Assembly (NCBI RefSeq): GCF_001021975.1
Contig: NZ_CP009928.1
Span: 2,170,001 to 2,234,000, forward strand
DNA length: 64,000 bases
DNA from: Chryseobacterium gallinarum
GTDB taxonomy: Bacteria > Bacteroidota > Bacteroidia > Flavobacteriales > Weeksellaceae
Direction: 5' to 3'
Below, piece by piece: positions 8,468 through 16,629 of the stretch; the stretch's first letter is position 1; each line of letters starts with the position of its first letter. Below the pieces are notes generated by a model that saw only the letters and a list, made by a program, of their open reading frames with translations, was not told the origin of the DNA and ran no database searches. The position numbers and the translations under genes were made by a program.

Positions 8468-9697
8468 ATGAAACCCAGTTATAATACCATATCCCTTATC
8501 CTTATCGCATTCCTGATAACGGGCTGTGGGAAAAAAGAAACTCCGGAAGAAAAAGCCCCTGAAAAAACAGAACAAAAGGAAAAACCCAAAGAAGAAGCCC
8601 ATGAAACCATAGCCTCATTAACGGAAGAACAGATGAAGTCTGTAGGAGTGGCCCTGGGATCGGTTGAAATGAAAGAACTCACTTCCACTATTAAGGCGAA
8701 TGGTTTATTAAGTGTTCCCAACAGCAATAAAGCCACAATAACTTCCTTATACGGTGGGATTATCAAAACATTGAACATCCAGGTAGGAAGTGTGGTGAAA
8801 AAAGGCCAGGTGATAGCAACTATTGCCAACCCTGAATATATACAGCTTCAGGAAGATTACCTGACGACCAGCAGCAGAATTACCTATGCAGAACAGGAAT
8901 ACAGAAGGCAGAGGGAACTTTTTGATAACGATGCGGGAGCTAAGAAAAACCTGCAAAGCGCAGATGCTGAGCTGAAGACCTTAAGAACAAAAAGGGCATC
9001 CCTGCTGAAACAACTTCAGATGATGGGAATAAACCCGGGAAAAGTAAATAACGGAAATATGAAATCCGGTCTGGTGATCACCTCTCCGATTAGCGGAACG
9101 ATCAGCAGTATCACCGCACAGATAGGAAGTTATGTTGATATTTCTTCCCCTGTTGCTACGGTCATTGATAACGGTTCAATTCATCTGGATCTCCAGGTTT
9201 TTGAAAAAGACCTCCCTAAAATGAGAGTAGGACAGATTGTTCATTTTAAGCTGACGAATAATCCCGAAACAGAATATGACGCAAGAATTTATAGCATAGG
9301 ATCATCCTTTGAAAATGAGAGCAAAACCATTTCCATGCATTGTGAGGTGACAGGGAATAAAGCAGGATTGATTGACGGGATGAATATCACAGGAATCGTG
9401 AGCCTGGATAAAAGCACTACCCCGGCAGTTCCCACTGAAGCCATTGTAGAGGCTGACGGGAAATATTATGTTTTTGTGCAGGCAGACCAGAAGAAAGAAG
9501 AACAACATAAAGAAAATGAAAAAAGCCATCCTAAAACAATGAACTTTGAAAAAATAGAAGTAGTAAAAGGTACAACGGATATGGGATACACTGCCATTAC
9601 ACCGATTGGTGAAATTCCGGCCGATGCAAAAATTGTTGTGAAAGGAGCCTTTTTTGTGAATGCTAAACTGGTCAATGCCGGAGAACATGAACATTAA
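8468..9697 (+). CDS. Periplasmic adaptor (HlyD/CusB/CzcB family) lipoprotein of the RND pump
   Basis: The ATG at 8468 is preferred because it gives a perfect lipoprotein signal (LIAFLITGC, lipidated Cys20). An in-frame ATG at 8378, 1 bp after the pump stop, would add 30 non-signal residues. After a Lys/Glu/Pro linker comes the usual adaptor order: beta-barrel strand, lipoyl half (GGIIKTLNIQVGSVVKKGQV), alpha-helical hairpin (~residues 115-180), second lipoyl half (SPISGTISSITAQIGSYVDI), barrel and membrane-proximal domains. A His/Glu/Lys-rich loop (KKEEQHKENEKSH) and a GEHEH C-terminus may bind metal. It links the RND pump to the TolC part of the upstream fusion, and the two genes are surely co-transcribed. 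Confidence 0.9.
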   Translation: MKPSYNTISLILIAFLITGCGKKETPEEKAPEKTEQKEKPKEEAHETIASLTEEQMKSVGVALGSVEMKELTSTIKANGLLSVPNSNKATITSLYGGIIKTLNIQVGSVVKKGQVIATIANPEYIQLQEDYLTTSSRITYAEQEYRRQRELFDNDAGAKKNLQSADAELKTLRTKRASLLKQLQMMGINPGKVNNGNMKSGLVITSPISGTISSITAQIGSYVDISSPVATVIDNGSIHLDLQVFEKDLPKMRVGQIVHFKLTNNPETEYDARIYSIGSSFENESKTISMHCEVTGNKAGLIDGMNITGIVSLDKSTTPAVPTEAIVEADGKYYVFVQADQKKEEQHKENEKSHPKTMNFEKIEVVKGTTDMGYTAITPIGEIPADAKIVVKGAFFVNAKLVNAGEHEH

Positions 9698-9768
9698 TGA
9701 AGGGGCTGGTCTCTGGTAAATGTCGATTTTTATGCTTAATTTAGAGACGTTTACGGAATATTTTCATT

Positions 9769-9818
9769 GAATTTTAATCAATTGAGGGAAAAGATAATCC
9801 CTGCAGAATTTTAATCAA
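9769..9818 (+). repeat. Two direct copies of a 13-bp repeat
   Basis: GAATTTTAATCAA occurs at 9769-9781 and 9806-9818 in the gap between the adaptor and bestrophin genes. The 130-bp gap shows no clear promoter or terminator. Confidence 0.4.
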
Positions 9819-9827
9819 GGATCTATT

Positions 9828-10709
9828 ATGTTATTAAATAAAAGAATATCGGTCTGGTATTTCCTTCGTGAAATAAAAATCCAGATGTTATTTATTGGAA
9901 TATTTGCCGTAGTCATAGGGCTTTTGGATATGCTTCCCTGGTTTCAGAAAATTTCACTACCTTTAAACATACCCGCACTCCTGGGAACAGCAGTATCCTT
10001 GTTATTAGCTTTCCGGACTTCCCAATCCTACGAAAGGTGGTGGGAAGCCAGAACGGTATGGGGAGCCATTGTGAATGACTCCAGGTCCCTGATACGACTG
10101 GTTGTTCAGTTTCTCCCGGAAAGTGAAGATAAGATCATCAAAGATTTTGCAGAAAGACAAATCATATGGACCTATGCACTGGGCGAATCTTTAAGAAAAC
10201 AGCCTTTTTCTGAAAAAGTTCTGCAGTATCTCGGAAAAAATAATATCAGTGCGGCTAATATTCCCAATGCACTTTTGGATGCACACTCCAGACAGCTGAA
10301 GGAAATAGCTGAGCCCGCAGGACTTACCGGGTTTCAACAGATGCAGCTGAATGATATGATAACGAGGCTTTGTGACAGTATGGGAAAATGTGAACGACTG
10401 AAAAATACCGTTTTCCCGAGATCTTACAGTGTGCTGGTTCATATTTTAATCTATGTATTTGCAGCCATCCTTCCATTCGGACTTGATGACTCGGAGTTGA
10501 TGGTGGAAATAGGAGTGACTTTCCTGATTCCGGTAGTATTTATCAGCATAGAAAAAACCTCTATCCTGATGCAGGATCCTTTTGAAAATAAACCGGTAGA
10601 TACACCCGTGACGTCTCTGGCGCAAACCATAGAAATCAATATAAGACAAATGATCGGGGAGCAGAATGTTCCTGCAAAAAAAGAGAATACATCATATTAT
10701 GAAATGTAA
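9828..10709 (+). CDS. Bestrophin-family ion channel (UPF0187-like)
   Basis: This 293-residue membrane protein has hydrophobic segments near residues 17-36 and 45-62. The conserved bestrophin block AFRTSQSYERWWEARTVWG follows, with VNDSRSLIRLV after it. Two further hydrophobic segments lie near residues 205-240, and the tail is hydrophilic (DPFENKPVDTPVTSLA, the usual C-terminal Asn/Asp-rich signature). Prokaryotic bestrophins form pentameric channels in the inner membrane, reported as cation- or anion-selective depending on the member. It sits between the RND adaptor and the CDF exporter (11 bp to the next start), so it probably belongs to the metal-island transcript. Its transported ion is not deducible here. 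Confidence 0.85.
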   Translation: MLLNKRISVWYFLREIKIQMLFIGIFAVVIGLLDMLPWFQKISLPLNIPALLGTAVSLLLAFRTSQSYERWWEARTVWGAIVNDSRSLIRLVVQFLPESEDKIIKDFAERQIIWTYALGESLRKQPFSEKVLQYLGKNNISAANIPNALLDAHSRQLKEIAEPAGLTGFQQMQLNDMITRLCDSMGKCERLKNTVFPRSYSVLVHILIYVFAAILPFGLDDSELMVEIGVTFLIPVVFISIEKTSILMQDPFENKPVDTPVTSLAQTIEINIRQMIGEQNVPAKKENTSYYEM

Positions 10710-10720
10710 GTAACTGAATT

Positions 10721-11620
10721 ATGGAACCAAAAACACAAATACAAACCGCTTCTGCTGCCAGTAAACATAAAAAAAATCTTCTGATTGTACTGAGCTTTAG
10801 CGGAACTTACCTGATCGCCGAGGTAATAGGAGGTATTCTTACCAATAGCCTTGCCTTACTTGCAGATGCTGCTCATATGCTGACTGATGTGGTAGGGCTG
10901 CTTCTGGCTTTTATTGCCATCAAAATAGGAGAAAGAAAAGCCGATCCTTCCAGAACTTATGGATATTACCGGACCGAAATATTGGCGGCAGTCATCAATG
11001 CTGTTGTTTTATTAGGAATTTCGGGATATGTTTTATATGAAGCTTATCAGCGTTTTCAGAATCCGCCGGAAGTGCAGAGCAAGTCCATGCTGATAGTAGC
11101 AGGAATAGGATTGCTGGTAAATGTTGCCGGAATGATGATTTTAAGAAAAGATTCAGAAGCGAGTCTCAATATGAAAGGCGCTTATTTTGAAGTCCTTTCG
11201 GATATGCTTACCTCTATAGGTGTTATGATTGCAGGAGTCATTATGCTGACTACCGGTTGGTATTATGCAGATCCGCTGATTTCTGCGGCAATCGGATTAT
11301 TGATTTTTCCAAGGACCTGGCGGCTGTTGAAAGAAGCGATTAATGTTTTACTGGAAGGTACACCGAAAGAAGTAGATATTTATCAATTACGTCAATCACT
11401 GGAACAGGTTCCGGGAGTGAAGAATGTTCATGACCTGCATGTCTGGTCTCTGACATCAAGCGTCAATGCTATGAGTGCCCATATCGTTAAAGATAAAGCA
11501 TCTTCTCAGAATCAATTGCTGAAAACACTGACAGAAACAACGATTAGGGATTTCAGGATCAGTCATACAACCTTTCAGATAGAAGAGGAAGGCTATGGAG
11601 AAAATGAAATTCATCTGTAA
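10721..11620 (+). CDS. Cation diffusion facilitator (CDF/CzcD-like) metal exporter
   Basis: This 299-residue protein has six predicted TM helices and a cytoplasmic C-terminal metal-sensing domain (VPGVKNVHDLHVWSLTSSVN). The TM2 metal motif is intact: ADAAHMLTDVVGL carries His52 and Asp56. In TM5 the usual HxxxD reads ExxxD (Glu157 and Asp161 in AYFEVLSDMLTS), which may alter metal choice. CDF proteins exchange cytoplasmic Zn, Co, Cd, Fe or Mn for protons. The gene begins 11 bp after the bestrophin gene and is followed closely by the Fur-family regulator, consistent with a zinc-type resistance unit. Confidence 0.9.
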   Translation: MEPKTQIQTASAASKHKKNLLIVLSFSGTYLIAEVIGGILTNSLALLADAAHMLTDVVGLLLAFIAIKIGERKADPSRTYGYYRTEILAAVINAVVLLGISGYVLYEAYQRFQNPPEVQSKSMLIVAGIGLLVNVAGMMILRKDSEASLNMKGAYFEVLSDMLTSIGVMIAGVIMLTTGWYYADPLISAAIGLLIFPRTWRLLKEAINVLLEGTPKEVDIYQLRQSLEQVPGVKNVHDLHVWSLTSSVNAMSAHIVKDKASSQNQLLKTLTETTIRDFRISHTTFQIEEEGYGENEIHL

Positions 11621-11639
11621 CCCATTAAATGACAGAGAA

Positions 11640-12059
11640 ATGAAAAAAGATATAGAAAACAAACTTATCGATAAAAATACAAAACCAACCAGTATGAGAA
11701 TTCTGGTATATGATTTTTTAAGCTCACAAGAGGCTGCATTGTCTCTTTCTGAAATAGAAAATCATTTTGATAACGCAGACAGGATTACCATTTACAGGAC
11801 CCTGAAAACTTTTGAAGAAAAAGGAATTGTGCATAGCATCCAGGAGAATACCACTACAAAATATAAATTATGTGAGGATGACTGTGATGAGAAAACCCAT
11901 AAAGACTGGCATCTGCATTTCTACTGCAAAATATGTAAACAGACCACCTGTAAAGAAGATATTTCGTTTCCTGAAAACATTCAGACCAATTTCAGGATTG
12001 ATGAAATAAGGCTCTTTGCCAAAGGAATCTGTGAAAATTGCCTTGAAAGTTTGCAATAG
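11640..12059 (+). CDS. Fur-family metal-responsive transcriptional regulator
   Basis: The ATG at 11640 gives a 139-residue protein starting MKKDIENKL. A start at 11595 would overlap the CDF gene by 26 bp and add 15 unconserved residues. The N-terminal half is a winged helix (TKPTSMRILVYDFLS, ADRITIYRTLKTFEEKGIVH, the classic Fur recognition helix). The C-terminal half is the dimerisation domain with the site motif KDWHLHFYCKICKQTTC and a second CENC pair. Two CxxC pairs indicate a structural zinc, and the HLHF histidines fit the sensory site. Position between a CDF and a P-type ATPase suggests a Zn/Cd/Co sensor. Its stop codon lies inside the palindrome that precedes the ATPase gene. Confidence 0.88.
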   Translation: MKKDIENKLIDKNTKPTSMRILVYDFLSSQEAALSLSEIENHFDNADRITIYRTLKTFEEKGIVHSIQENTTTKYKLCEDDCDEKTHKDWHLHFYCKICKQTTCKEDISFPENIQTNFRIDEIRLFAKGICENCLESLQ

Positions 12060-12087
12060 TATTGCATCAGTCTCACTCTTAAATTTG
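12050..12087 (+). promoter_or_regulatory. Operator-promoter of the P-type ATPase: palindrome plus -7 box
   Basis: A perfect palindrome TGCAATAGTATTGCA (12052-12066, 7-bp arms around one base) is followed by TAAATTTG (12080-12087), a -7 box, then the ATG at 12104. TTG at 12062-12064 is 15 bp from the -7 box, exactly as at the RND pump promoter. The palindrome covers the end of the Fur-family gene. A repressor bound here would cover the -33 region. Confidence 0.65.
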
Positions 12088-12103
12088 TATAAAAATATCA
12101 GTT

Positions 12104-14086
12104 ATGGAAAAATGCTGTAGTACAACCCCGGAAAAACCGGATACAAAAAGACACCAACATAATCACCCTGAAGGAGACGGGCACGACCATGACGGTCATG
12201 ACCACTCTCACGATTCGGGAGATCAGTCTGTCTTTCAAATGTTTCTTCCGGCCATTATATCGTTTGTGATCCTGTTAATAGGAATTGCTTTTGACAATTA
12301 TATAAAACCGGTATGGTTTGCAGGCTGGGTGCGCTTAGTATGGTTTTTGGCTGCTTACATCCCTGTAGGATTCCCGGTATTGAAAGATGCGTATAAAAGC
12401 ATTATTAAAGGAGATGTTTTCTCAGAATTTTTTCTGATGGGTATAGCAACAATCGGAGCTTTTGCCATCGGGGAGTATCCCGAAGGAGTTGCGGTAATGC
12501 TTTTCTATGCCGTAGGAGAAGTTTTTCAGACGTTGGCGGTTTCCAGAGCAAAAGGAAACATCAAAGCTTTGCTGGATCAGCGTCCTGATGAGGTTACCAT
12601 TATGGAAAACAATCAGCCCAGGACCATGAAAGCAAAAGAAACAAAAATCGGAGATGTTATCCAGTTGAAACCCGGTGAAAAGCTGGCATTGGACGGAGAA
12701 TTGCTTTCAGACGCAGCTTCATTCAATACAGCGGCATTAACCGGGGAAAGTAAACCCGATACGAAAAACAAAGGGGAAGTGGTTCTGGCAGGAATGATTA
12801 ATATGAACAGTATTGCACTTGTTAAAGTAACTACGGCCTATGAAGACAGTAAGCTCAGCAAAATATTAGAGCTCGTTCAGAATGCAACTGCTCAAAAAGC
12901 CCCTACAGAATTATTCATCAGGAAATTCGCTAAAGTATATACCCCTATTGTTGTACTTCTTGCTATTGGAATCTGCTTATTGCCGTATTTTTTCGTCAGT
13001 GAGTATCAGTTCAGGGACTGGCTGTACAGAGCGCTCATCTTCCTGGTAATTTCTTGTCCTTGTGCCCTGGTTATTTCCATTCCGTTAGGCTATTTCGGAG
13101 GAATAGGAGCAGCAAGCCGTAATGGGATATTGTTTAAAGGAAGCAATTTCCTGGATGCCATTGCCGAAATCCAGAATGTGGTAATGGATAAAACCGGAAC
13201 CATGACAGAAGGAGTTTTTAAAGTTCAGGAAGTAAGCATTAGACCCGGATTCAATAAAGATGAAATCCTTCAGATGGTTAACGTGCTGGAAAGTAAAAGT
13301 ACACACCCTGTAGCCACTGCCATTCATAATTATGTAGGAGATATCAATTACTCCATCCCATTGGATGAGGTGGAAGAAATTGCAGGCCACGGATTAAAAG
13401 CCAGAGTAAACGGAAAAGAGCTTTTGGTAGGAAACTTTAAATTAATGGATAAATTCAATATCAGGTATGATATCAACCATGCCAATATTGTATATACCCT
13501 GATTGCCGTAGCGTATGACCAGAAGTTCGCAGGATATATTACCATCGCAGACAGCATTAAAGAAGATGCCAGAGCAACTGTTGAAAGGCTGCATCAGCTG
13601 AATGTAAAAGCTACCATGCTGAGCGGTGATAAAAGCACCGTAGTAAAATATGTGGCGGATCAGCTGGGCATTGACAACGCTTTTGGAGACCTGTTACCGG
13701 AAGATAAAGTCAATAAGGTGAAAGAGATCAAAGCCAAAAATCAGTCTGTAGCTTTCGTGGGCGATGGGGTGAATGATGCACCCGTAGTTGCCTTGAGTGA
13801 TGTTGGAATTGCAATGGGAGGACTAGGCAGCGATGCAACCATTGAAACAGCAGACGTTGTAATTCAGGATGATAAACCAAGTAAAATACCTATGGCGATC
13901 AATATTGGTAAACAAACTAAAAAAATAGTCTGGCAGAATATCATTTTAGCTTTTGCTGTAAAAGCAGTTGTATTAGTGCTGGGTGCGGGCGGACTGGCAA
14001 CCATGTGGGAAGCGGTATTTGCTGATGTTGGGGTTGCATTATTAGCGATTTTAAATGCCGTAAGAATTCAGAGAATGAAATTTTAA
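12104..14086 (+). CDS. Heavy-metal P1B-type ATPase (ZntA/CadA-like)
   Basis: This 660-residue pump has an unusual N-terminus: a CC pair at residues 4-5 and a His/Asp-rich stretch (HDHDGHDHSHD, about residues 26-37) instead of a ferredoxin-like HMA domain. The catalytic features are complete: TGES actuator loop, transmembrane CPC (Cys318-Pro-Cys320), phosphorylated Asp362 in DKTGTMTEG, an HP dipeptide (STHPVATAIH), and the hinge GDGVNDAP near residue 553. The last helix has FADVGVALLAILNA, whose Asp corresponds to the metal-binding Asp of Zn/Cd/Pb pumps. It exports divalent cations to the periplasm by ATP hydrolysis. It is the last gene of the metal island and is followed by a strong terminator. 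Confidence 0.93.
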   Translation: MEKCCSTTPEKPDTKRHQHNHPEGDGHDHDGHDHSHDSGDQSVFQMFLPAIISFVILLIGIAFDNYIKPVWFAGWVRLVWFLAAYIPVGFPVLKDAYKSIIKGDVFSEFFLMGIATIGAFAIGEYPEGVAVMLFYAVGEVFQTLAVSRAKGNIKALLDQRPDEVTIMENNQPRTMKAKETKIGDVIQLKPGEKLALDGELLSDAASFNTAALTGESKPDTKNKGEVVLAGMINMNSIALVKVTTAYEDSKLSKILELVQNATAQKAPTELFIRKFAKVYTPIVVLLAIGICLLPYFFVSEYQFRDWLYRALIFLVISCPCALVISIPLGYFGGIGAASRNGILFKGSNFLDAIAEIQNVVMDKTGTMTEGVFKVQEVSIRPGFNKDEILQMVNVLESKSTHPVATAIHNYVGDINYSIPLDEVEEIAGHGLKARVNGKELLVGNFKLMDKFNIRYDINHANIVYTLIAVAYDQKFAGYITIADSIKEDARATVERLHQLNVKATMLSGDKSTVVKYVADQLGIDNAFGDLLPEDKVNKVKEIKAKNQSVAFVGDGVNDAPVVALSDVGIAMGGLGSDATIETADVVIQDDKPSKIPMAINIGKQTKKIVWQNIILAFAVKAVVLVLGAGGLATMWEAVFADVGVALLAILNAVRIQRMKF

Positions 14087-14173
14087 AAGGTAAAAAGCAA
14101 AAAGCTATGATGCTCAATATATAATACTTATAGTAACGGAGTCTCATGCCTGATTCCAGGGAATAAAATAACA

Positions 14174-14209
14174 AAAAGCTCTCCTGATTTACTTTTCAGG
14201 AGAGCTTTT
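14174..14209. terminator. Bidirectional hairpin terminator between convergent genes
   Basis: A 14-bp perfect stem (AAAAGCTCTCCTGA and its complement) surrounds an 8-nt loop. Each arm is flanked by A/T tails, so it can end both the ATPase transcript and the acetyltransferase transcript. Confidence 0.85.
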
Positions 14210-14236
14210 ATTAACAAGATTAAACTTTATAAAGAA

Positions 14237-14755
14237 CTAAATTTTTTGTTTTGATAAGGCAAAGAAATCAAAAGTCTCTTTTCCTATAGTGAATTGATGT
14301 TCTCCGACCTTTGAAAAACCGTTTTTGTAATAAAAATTTATCGCCCGTTCATTGGAGTTCAAAACAGAAAGCCAGATATGGGTCTGAGCCGAATCGTTAA
14401 AAGAAGACATCAGCTTTTCCATTAAAATTTTACCTGCCCTTTTATCTAAAAATTCCTTTAATACATAGATCTTCTGCAATTGAGAAACGGTTGAAACATC
14501 GATAAATGGTGATGGAGAATGAACTTTTAACTTGGCATATCCGATGGGAAGATCATTCCAGTGGGCAATCCAGAATTTGTTATTAGCATTCTCTATACTA
14601 TTTCTGATCTTCGCTACGTTGAAGGTCTTTTCAAAATAATCGAAAAGATCCTGTGGATCACGGAAATACTCCGAGAATGTTTCTGTGAAAGTAACTCTTC
14701 CCAATAATGCAATTTGAGGCGCATCTTCAGTAGTTGCTGTTCTAATGGTGATCAT
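14237..14755 (-). CDS. GNAT-family N-acetyltransferase
   Basis: This 172-residue protein starts MITIRTATTEDAPQIALLGR, the usual beta1-alpha1 of GNAT enzymes. The acetyl-CoA-binding motif A region is LQKIYVLKEFLDKRAGKILM, with the pyrophosphate loop degenerate (KRAGKI rather than Q/RxxGxG/A). The C-terminal motif B region reads LSVLNSNERAINFYYKNGFSKVG, which is highly characteristic. The family transfers acetyl groups to amines; the substrate cannot be read from sequence. It is a single gene, convergent with the ATPase gene. Confidence 0.87.
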   Translation of the reverse strand: MITIRTATTEDAPQIALLGRVTFTETFSEYFRDPQDLFDYFEKTFNVAKIRNSIENANNKFWIAHWNDLPIGYAKLKVHSPSPFIDVSTVSQLQKIYVLKEFLDKRAGKILMEKLMSSFNDSAQTHIWLSVLNSNERAINFYYKNGFSKVGEHQFTIGKETFDFFALSKQKI

Positions 14756-14949
14756 GGCAATATCCTTATGGCCAAAGTTCGGAATAATATCATTGTAGTA
14801 ACAGGTACAGTTTTGTTATTTTTTTAGGTAACAGTATGGTTTATTTCTTACAAGTCCTGCATCTGTTTTCAGGTTAAGTAAAAATTAATTTTTTGATCAA
14901 AATATCTGAATAATTTCATTAAATCATTTTTATGTGAAAAAAAATAATA

Positions 14950-14975
14950 ACATAATGCTTTTATTTGTAATTTTG
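14950..14975 (+). promoter_or_regulatory. Shared promoter block of the CxxC/T9SS family, copy 1
   Basis: ACATAATGCTTTTAT is followed by a -7 box TAATTTTG. Two related genes on the minus strand (25476-25501, 30091-30116) and an orphan leader (28256-28281) carry the same 26-bp block. It lies 29 bp before the ATG at 15005. Confidence 0.6.
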
Positions 14976-15004
14976 ATATCAACCAAATCTTAAATTTTAA
15001 TTAC

Positions 15005-16498
15005 ATGAAAAATTATTTATTACCAGGCAAGGACTTGCTGTGTAAAGTAATGACAGCAGCCTTTTTATTCCTCACTACAGCTTTATACTATGGACAGCTT
15101 GAAAAAACCTATATAAGCAGCCAGACGAATCAGATCTTTGGAGTTTGTGTATTATGCGGGGTAAATAATCCGCAAAACGTGGTGGGAAGTAATGAAAACG
15201 ACTATGCCACTTTAAAAATTCCTATAGGAGTAAGTGGAAGGATTGAGCAGAATTTTATTTTCCCAAAGCTAAGCCCCGGTTTCAGAAAGATTGTAATGGG
15301 TATTGAAACACCGAATGTCTCCATAAAAGAACAGGCAAAAAGAGAAATTTATATTGAAACGTTTAATGGCAATGTTTCCAATGGTGACAGGCAAAGATTA
15401 AACGTCAGTATGCTGAAACCAGGTCCCAATCCTCAGAAAGGTACCATTGAATTTACCTCTCCCAAGCGTTTTGATAAAGTTCATATCTCTGTTTACAGTG
15501 GATTGATTGGCTTGGGTGAAGAAATGAGGATTTATTATATGGCTCATCTTCCGGCTCCATTCACAACATGCGGTAACCCACCGCTTGATCCGCAACACTA
15601 TTATCCATTTGATGGAAATGAAAAGGACTTGATTTCTGATCATGATTTCTTCTCTAAATCGGAGATAGATTCTCACCAAAATCTGGTTTGTGGGGAAGCT
15701 ATTTATGGCGGAGTTAATGTGGGACAATTACATAGCGATTATCTACCATATAAAAGTGCAAAAACTATTGCATTTTGGGTAAGTATGGATAACGCACCCA
15801 TGGCCACGGATGGAATTCCAGAGTTTTTAGTAAAACATAATGAAATAGATATCAATGGTAAGAAATGGGAAACAGGTAGTTATGTTATTGATGTACATGG
15901 ATATAACGAATTGGGACCAGTAAGACAACCCGTAGAAACGACCAGTATTACTCCCGATGAATTAACTCATATTACCTTAGTTTATAATGAAGATCAGTAC
16001 GGAAATAGAACAGTATGTCTTTATAAAAATGGGGTCCCGGCAAATAATATTGTCCCTTGTAAAGCTTTTAAATATGAATATCAACAGTCAGATGTAACTA
16101 TTCTGGATATTAATCTACAACAGTCTAAAATGGATGAACTCATTATATATGACAGGGCGTTAACCAGTGATGAAGTAAAAACATTATCATGCTCCTATGG
16201 TATACTTCCCAATTGTAATTCCGGAAATACATCCACTGTGGCCAAAATTGCTTCTGCAGAAGAAGTCTTCACGGTTTCCCCTAACCCTACCACCGGGCAG
16301 ATTACCCTGGATGGGAACATTCTTTTCCTGGATGCTGATATTTCCATTACCAATACTTCCGGGAAAGAAGTGTACCGCTCAAAGTTTATCTCTAAAACTT
16401 TTGAGCTGCCTTCCACATTGCCGGGAGGAGTGTATATCCTGAACCTGCAGACAAAGGATAAAAAGATGCATTCCCGTAAAATTATCCTGAACCGGTAG
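15005..16498 (+). CDS. T9SS-secreted CxxC/LamG-like family protein, member A
   Basis: This 497-residue protein has a long signal peptide ending near LYYGQ. The N-domain (about residues 34-180) begins YISSQTNQIFGVCVLCGVNN, includes NENDYATLKI and SPKRFDKVHI, and ends in a YYMAHL strand. A LamG/concanavalin-like domain follows (YYPFDGNEKDL, KTIAFWVSMD, ITLVYNEDQYGNRTVCLYKNG, MDELIIYDRALTSDEV). The C-terminal ~80 residues are a type A T9SS sorting domain (FTVSPNPTTGQITLDG, LPGGVYILNLQTKD, KIILNR). The protein is therefore exported through the T9SS and probably anchored or released at the cell surface. Three paralogs lie at 24653-30060. Ligand and function are unknown; the LamG-like part suggests carbohydrate or protein binding. 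Confidence 0.85.
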   Translation: MKNYLLPGKDLLCKVMTAAFLFLTTALYYGQLEKTYISSQTNQIFGVCVLCGVNNPQNVVGSNENDYATLKIPIGVSGRIEQNFIFPKLSPGFRKIVMGIETPNVSIKEQAKREIYIETFNGNVSNGDRQRLNVSMLKPGPNPQKGTIEFTSPKRFDKVHISVYSGLIGLGEEMRIYYMAHLPAPFTTCGNPPLDPQHYYPFDGNEKDLISDHDFFSKSEIDSHQNLVCGEAIYGGVNVGQLHSDYLPYKSAKTIAFWVSMDNAPMATDGIPEFLVKHNEIDINGKKWETGSYVIDVHGYNELGPVRQPVETTSITPDELTHITLVYNEDQYGNRTVCLYKNGVPANNIVPCKAFKYEYQQSDVTILDINLQQSKMDELIIYDRALTSDEVKTLSCSYGILPNCNSGNTSTVAKIASAEEVFTVSPNPTTGQITLDGNILFLDADISITNTSGKEVYRSKFISKTFELPSTLPGGVYILNLQTKDKKMHSRKIILNR

Positions 16499-16514
16499 AT
16501 GTTTTAAAGAATGG

Positions 16515-16548
16515 AGAGGCTGTCTGAAAAGGCAGCCTCTTGCTTTTT
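16515..16548 (+). terminator. Rho-independent terminator
   Basis: A 10-bp stem (AGAGGCTGTC with GGCAGCCTCT, one G-T pair) around a TGAAAA loop is followed by a T-rich tail, 17 bp after the stop of member A. Confidence 0.9.
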
Positions 16549-16604
16549 TAAAAAAGGGGCAATGACATTCATCATAAATGAAAGGTAAACCCATTTTGAA
16601 ATAG

Positions 16605-16612
16605 TATATTTG
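16605..16612 (+). promoter_or_regulatory. -7 element of the copper/redox island
   Basis: TATATTTG matches the Bacteroidota -7 consensus and lies 17 bp before the TTG start at 16630. No clear TTG is seen at -33. Confidence 0.5.
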
Positions 16613-16629
16613 TAACACAAAATAAATCA

